Shown here piece after piece: positions 61,911-64,000 of a DNA stretch of 64,000 nucleotides; the stretch's first letter is position 1, and each line of letters opens with the position of its first letter. Both the position numbers and the translations under genes were made by a program. The notes beneath the pieces are model-generated. The model ran no database searches. It saw only the letters and a program-made list of their open reading frames with translations, and was not told the DNA's origin. Source of the stretch: Chamaea fasciata (Eukaryota > Chordata > Aves > Passeriformes > Sylviidae); assembly GCA_029207755.1 (NCBI GenBank), contig JARCOQ010000005.1, positions 54,401,563 through 54,465,562 of the forward strand, given 5' to 3'.

Positions 61911-64000
61911 TTTTCCCTTTGGCAAAGAATCCCCTTCTGCAGGCCTTGACAACAGGCATGATAAAGCCCATGGCTAAGAAGTTTCTGATCTCTGTTCCTG
62001 ATTACAGCTTCTCTCTCCTCAGACAGCAGCTCAGTTTTTCTGGAGGAAGCACTGCTTCCACAACAGCATGAAGGGTTTTTGGGCAGCAGAGCCAGCTGCA
62101 AAGCTGATGGGTTTTTGGAGGACAGTTGAGCCAGGTCCTTGAGGGCAGAGAGCCTTTGAGGGAGCACAGGGATGTGATTGGAGTGAGGTGCCACAGGAGT
62201 TTGGCAGACACAGACAGCACCTGCCAGGCAAAAATAGGATGTGAAAAGCTTTGCAGAGTGGATATAGGAAGTGCTGGGTTGAGGGAGCATCCATGGGATG
62301 ATCAAACTGGTGAATCCAGCTGCCTTAGCTTCAACTCAGTGTAAAGGGGTGCTGGGTCAAGGAGACCAGATGAAGAAATAGTAGGATAACAATTGTGTGA
62401 TGCCTGCAGTATGTTACGTTTATCATTTATTAGTGAATTACTCTCCTCCCTCTTTCTATCTCCCATCTTCTGACTCTTGGAATAATCTTGCTGTACTGAC
62501 ATAACTCAGTTCAGAATAATCATCTGTATTGCTCATGAGTCTGGAAATGGAGTCTGGCCCCAGGGACTGTGGGACAAGCACATAATTCACTGGCCAGAAG
62601 CAGAGGTACCAAAGACTCCTCTGTACAGACACTCACCCTGGTTCCCAGGAGGCGCATGACCAGCCCTAGGGGGGAGAAGTTGTTAAAGTCTGGTGACCTC
62701 AGTACTCAATAACAAAACATTATGCACAATGTTCACCTTTTGCTTTCAATTGCCTGTCCTATATTTATTTAATTAGTCACCAAATCTGGCTAGCTGTGTC
62801 TGGGGGCTTCCTGGTTAAAGTCTGTTCTGGGAGTATGTAGGTCAAGCCAGCCTACCCTTAAGAGAGGCATGAATTGTATCCCTCTGAATGGTGTGCCTTC
62901 AGAGTGAATCTGAGAACTCCCCGAAGTCTCTCAAATGGAATTATTCTTCTCCCTGCTCAGCACCTGCAGCTGTTTTTAACATCGATATGCCAAAGTAGGC
63001 ATCTCCAAACGTATGTGATAAGTAAACACAGCAGACTTGGGAATGAGGCACCTCTGCAAAACCCCTGTCCCACAGCCTCTCTGAAAAGACATCAAAGAAA
63101 ACGTTGTGATCAGTGAGAAACGTCTAGTCAGCTTAACCATTAACACTGACTGAGCTATTCAACCTTCTTAATAAAGGCAAACTTGCGGGCAGCTCTTGTG
63201 GGATGACATTTTCCTTGGGTGACGTCACTCTACAGTAATTTCTTGAATATACTGTGATGAAACATGCAAGGAGAAAAGTATTCTGGCCTTTCCAGACACC
63301 TGTGAGTCATCCTAGACTTCTTTTTCTACCTCCAAATAAACACAGTTACAAAAGGTAATTTTCTGAAAGCTGCAGTGGCAGAGGTGTTAATACAAAGAGT
63401 AATTAAGGTACATTGTTGATATACTCTGGTTCTCTCAACCTTTCAAGTATTCAGGCTATCTTCCCCCCACCTTATACCCGTTTCACAAAGTTTATTTATT
63501 GTGTATCTCCATCCTTTGCGATATGAAGGCATGCAAGCTTTAAAAACCTGATTAAATGGTTTCCTGGGTTTTGGAGCCTAATTGCCCTGTCTGTGAGCTG
63601 GTGGCACCTTACTGGCTACATGAGGAAAAAAATCACCCTCAGACAAGAAACTAAAAATACAGCTTTCATATTTTAGTCTCACATCCAGAGGACACTGTGA
63701 CTTTGGTCATCGCTGTGCATCTGGCCCCTGGTGACAAAGGGACACACCTCCACTTTAAGCTCCTGTTGAATTACAGCAGGCCCCAGTCCTTCCCTGGTCC
63801 CTTTATCCTGTCAGACTGCAGGCACAGCTGGAGTGTGGTGGACACACAGACCCTTTCTGCACTGGGGAACCTGACTGATTTGTCTTTTGAGTAACTTGTC
63901 CAATCCTTGCCCCTCACACACAGTTGCCACCCTCCCAGGTAACAAAGGCCAACTTTGTCCCCATCTGATGACACCTTATCTTGTGGCCAGTGTGAAATGG
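61911..64000. other. Non-coding unique sequence to the window end
   Basis: No gene recognised. A perfect CRE palindrome (TGACGTCA) is at 63220-63227. Open frames are short and conflicting. Confidence 0.5.
63220..63227. promoter_or_regulatory. CRE consensus palindrome TGACGTCA
   Basis: A full 8-bp CREB/ATF consensus. Because it contains a CpG in CpG-poor DNA its retention is mildly notable, but there is no promoter context nearby, so function is uncertain. Confidence 0.25.

Noticed and set aside
61497..62305. Long open frames of GEERR or LLSSP repeats (up to 245 codons)
   Set aside because: They are the translation of the pentanucleotide repeat, which has no stop codon in any frame on either strand; the non-repeat ends show no coding signature.
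1..64000. CRISPR arrays, operons, prophage or bacterial defence systems
   Set aside because: CR1 LINEs, CpG depletion with one island, microsatellites and lack of dense coding show vertebrate nuclear DNA; no regularly spaced direct repeats with unique spacers exist.

Overview
This window reads as vertebrate nuclear DNA, most likely from a bird and plausibly a passerine. The clearest evidence is at least eight 5'-truncated CR1-type LINE fragments whose 3' ends carry the avian CR1 signature (an ATTCTRTGATTCT-like terminus and the 'cctgcccatgg' consensus in either orientation). A solo endogenous-retrovirus LTR with TGTCT...AGACA ends, isolated mono-, di- and pentanucleotide repeats, and one sharply bounded CpG-rich block in otherwise AT-leaning DNA fit the same picture. 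No bacterial features (operons, ribosome binding sites, CRISPR) are present. The organism is an inference from repeat type; nothing in the window names a species.

Layout. Positions 1-18890 are mostly unique, non-coding sequence holding two CR1 copies (about 6.2 kb and 13.6-14.0 kb) and a 741-bp solo LTR at 8620-9360 flanked by a perfect 5-bp target duplication. Positions 18890-20060 form the only CpG island. It contains a perfect 18-bp palindrome centred on TCTCGCGAGA, an inverted CCAAT box, a four-copy 24-bp GC-rich minisatellite and three good splice-donor consensus sites, all reading on the minus strand. A CR1 fragment abuts its right edge (about 20.2-20.47 kb). A small GC-rich islet with (CAG)9 lies at 22.5-22.6 kb. 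From about 22.6 to 64 kb no recognisable exon was found. This part holds further CR1 copies (29.2, 29.7, 41.1, 47.0, 48.0, 50.4 and 54.3 kb, with weaker ones at 51.1 and 53.6 kb), a (CA)23 microsatellite at 57.3 kb and a perfect pentanucleotide tract of about 68 units at 61572-61910.

Genes. No protein-coding gene could be identified with confidence. The best functional element is the CpG-island promoter, whose donor sites suggest a transcript running leftward (minus strand) with possibly several alternative first exons. Its downstream exons either lie outside the window or are too short to recognise by eye. A few open frames look more protein-like than expected (plus strand 6676-6966 and 40058-40873; minus strand 54578-54850 and 42329-42556), but none matches a family I know, and they are recorded only as low-confidence candidates. 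I found no convincing new biological system. The points most worth checking are the leftward promoter, the ORF cluster at 39.5-40.95 kb and the very long perfect pentanucleotide repeat.
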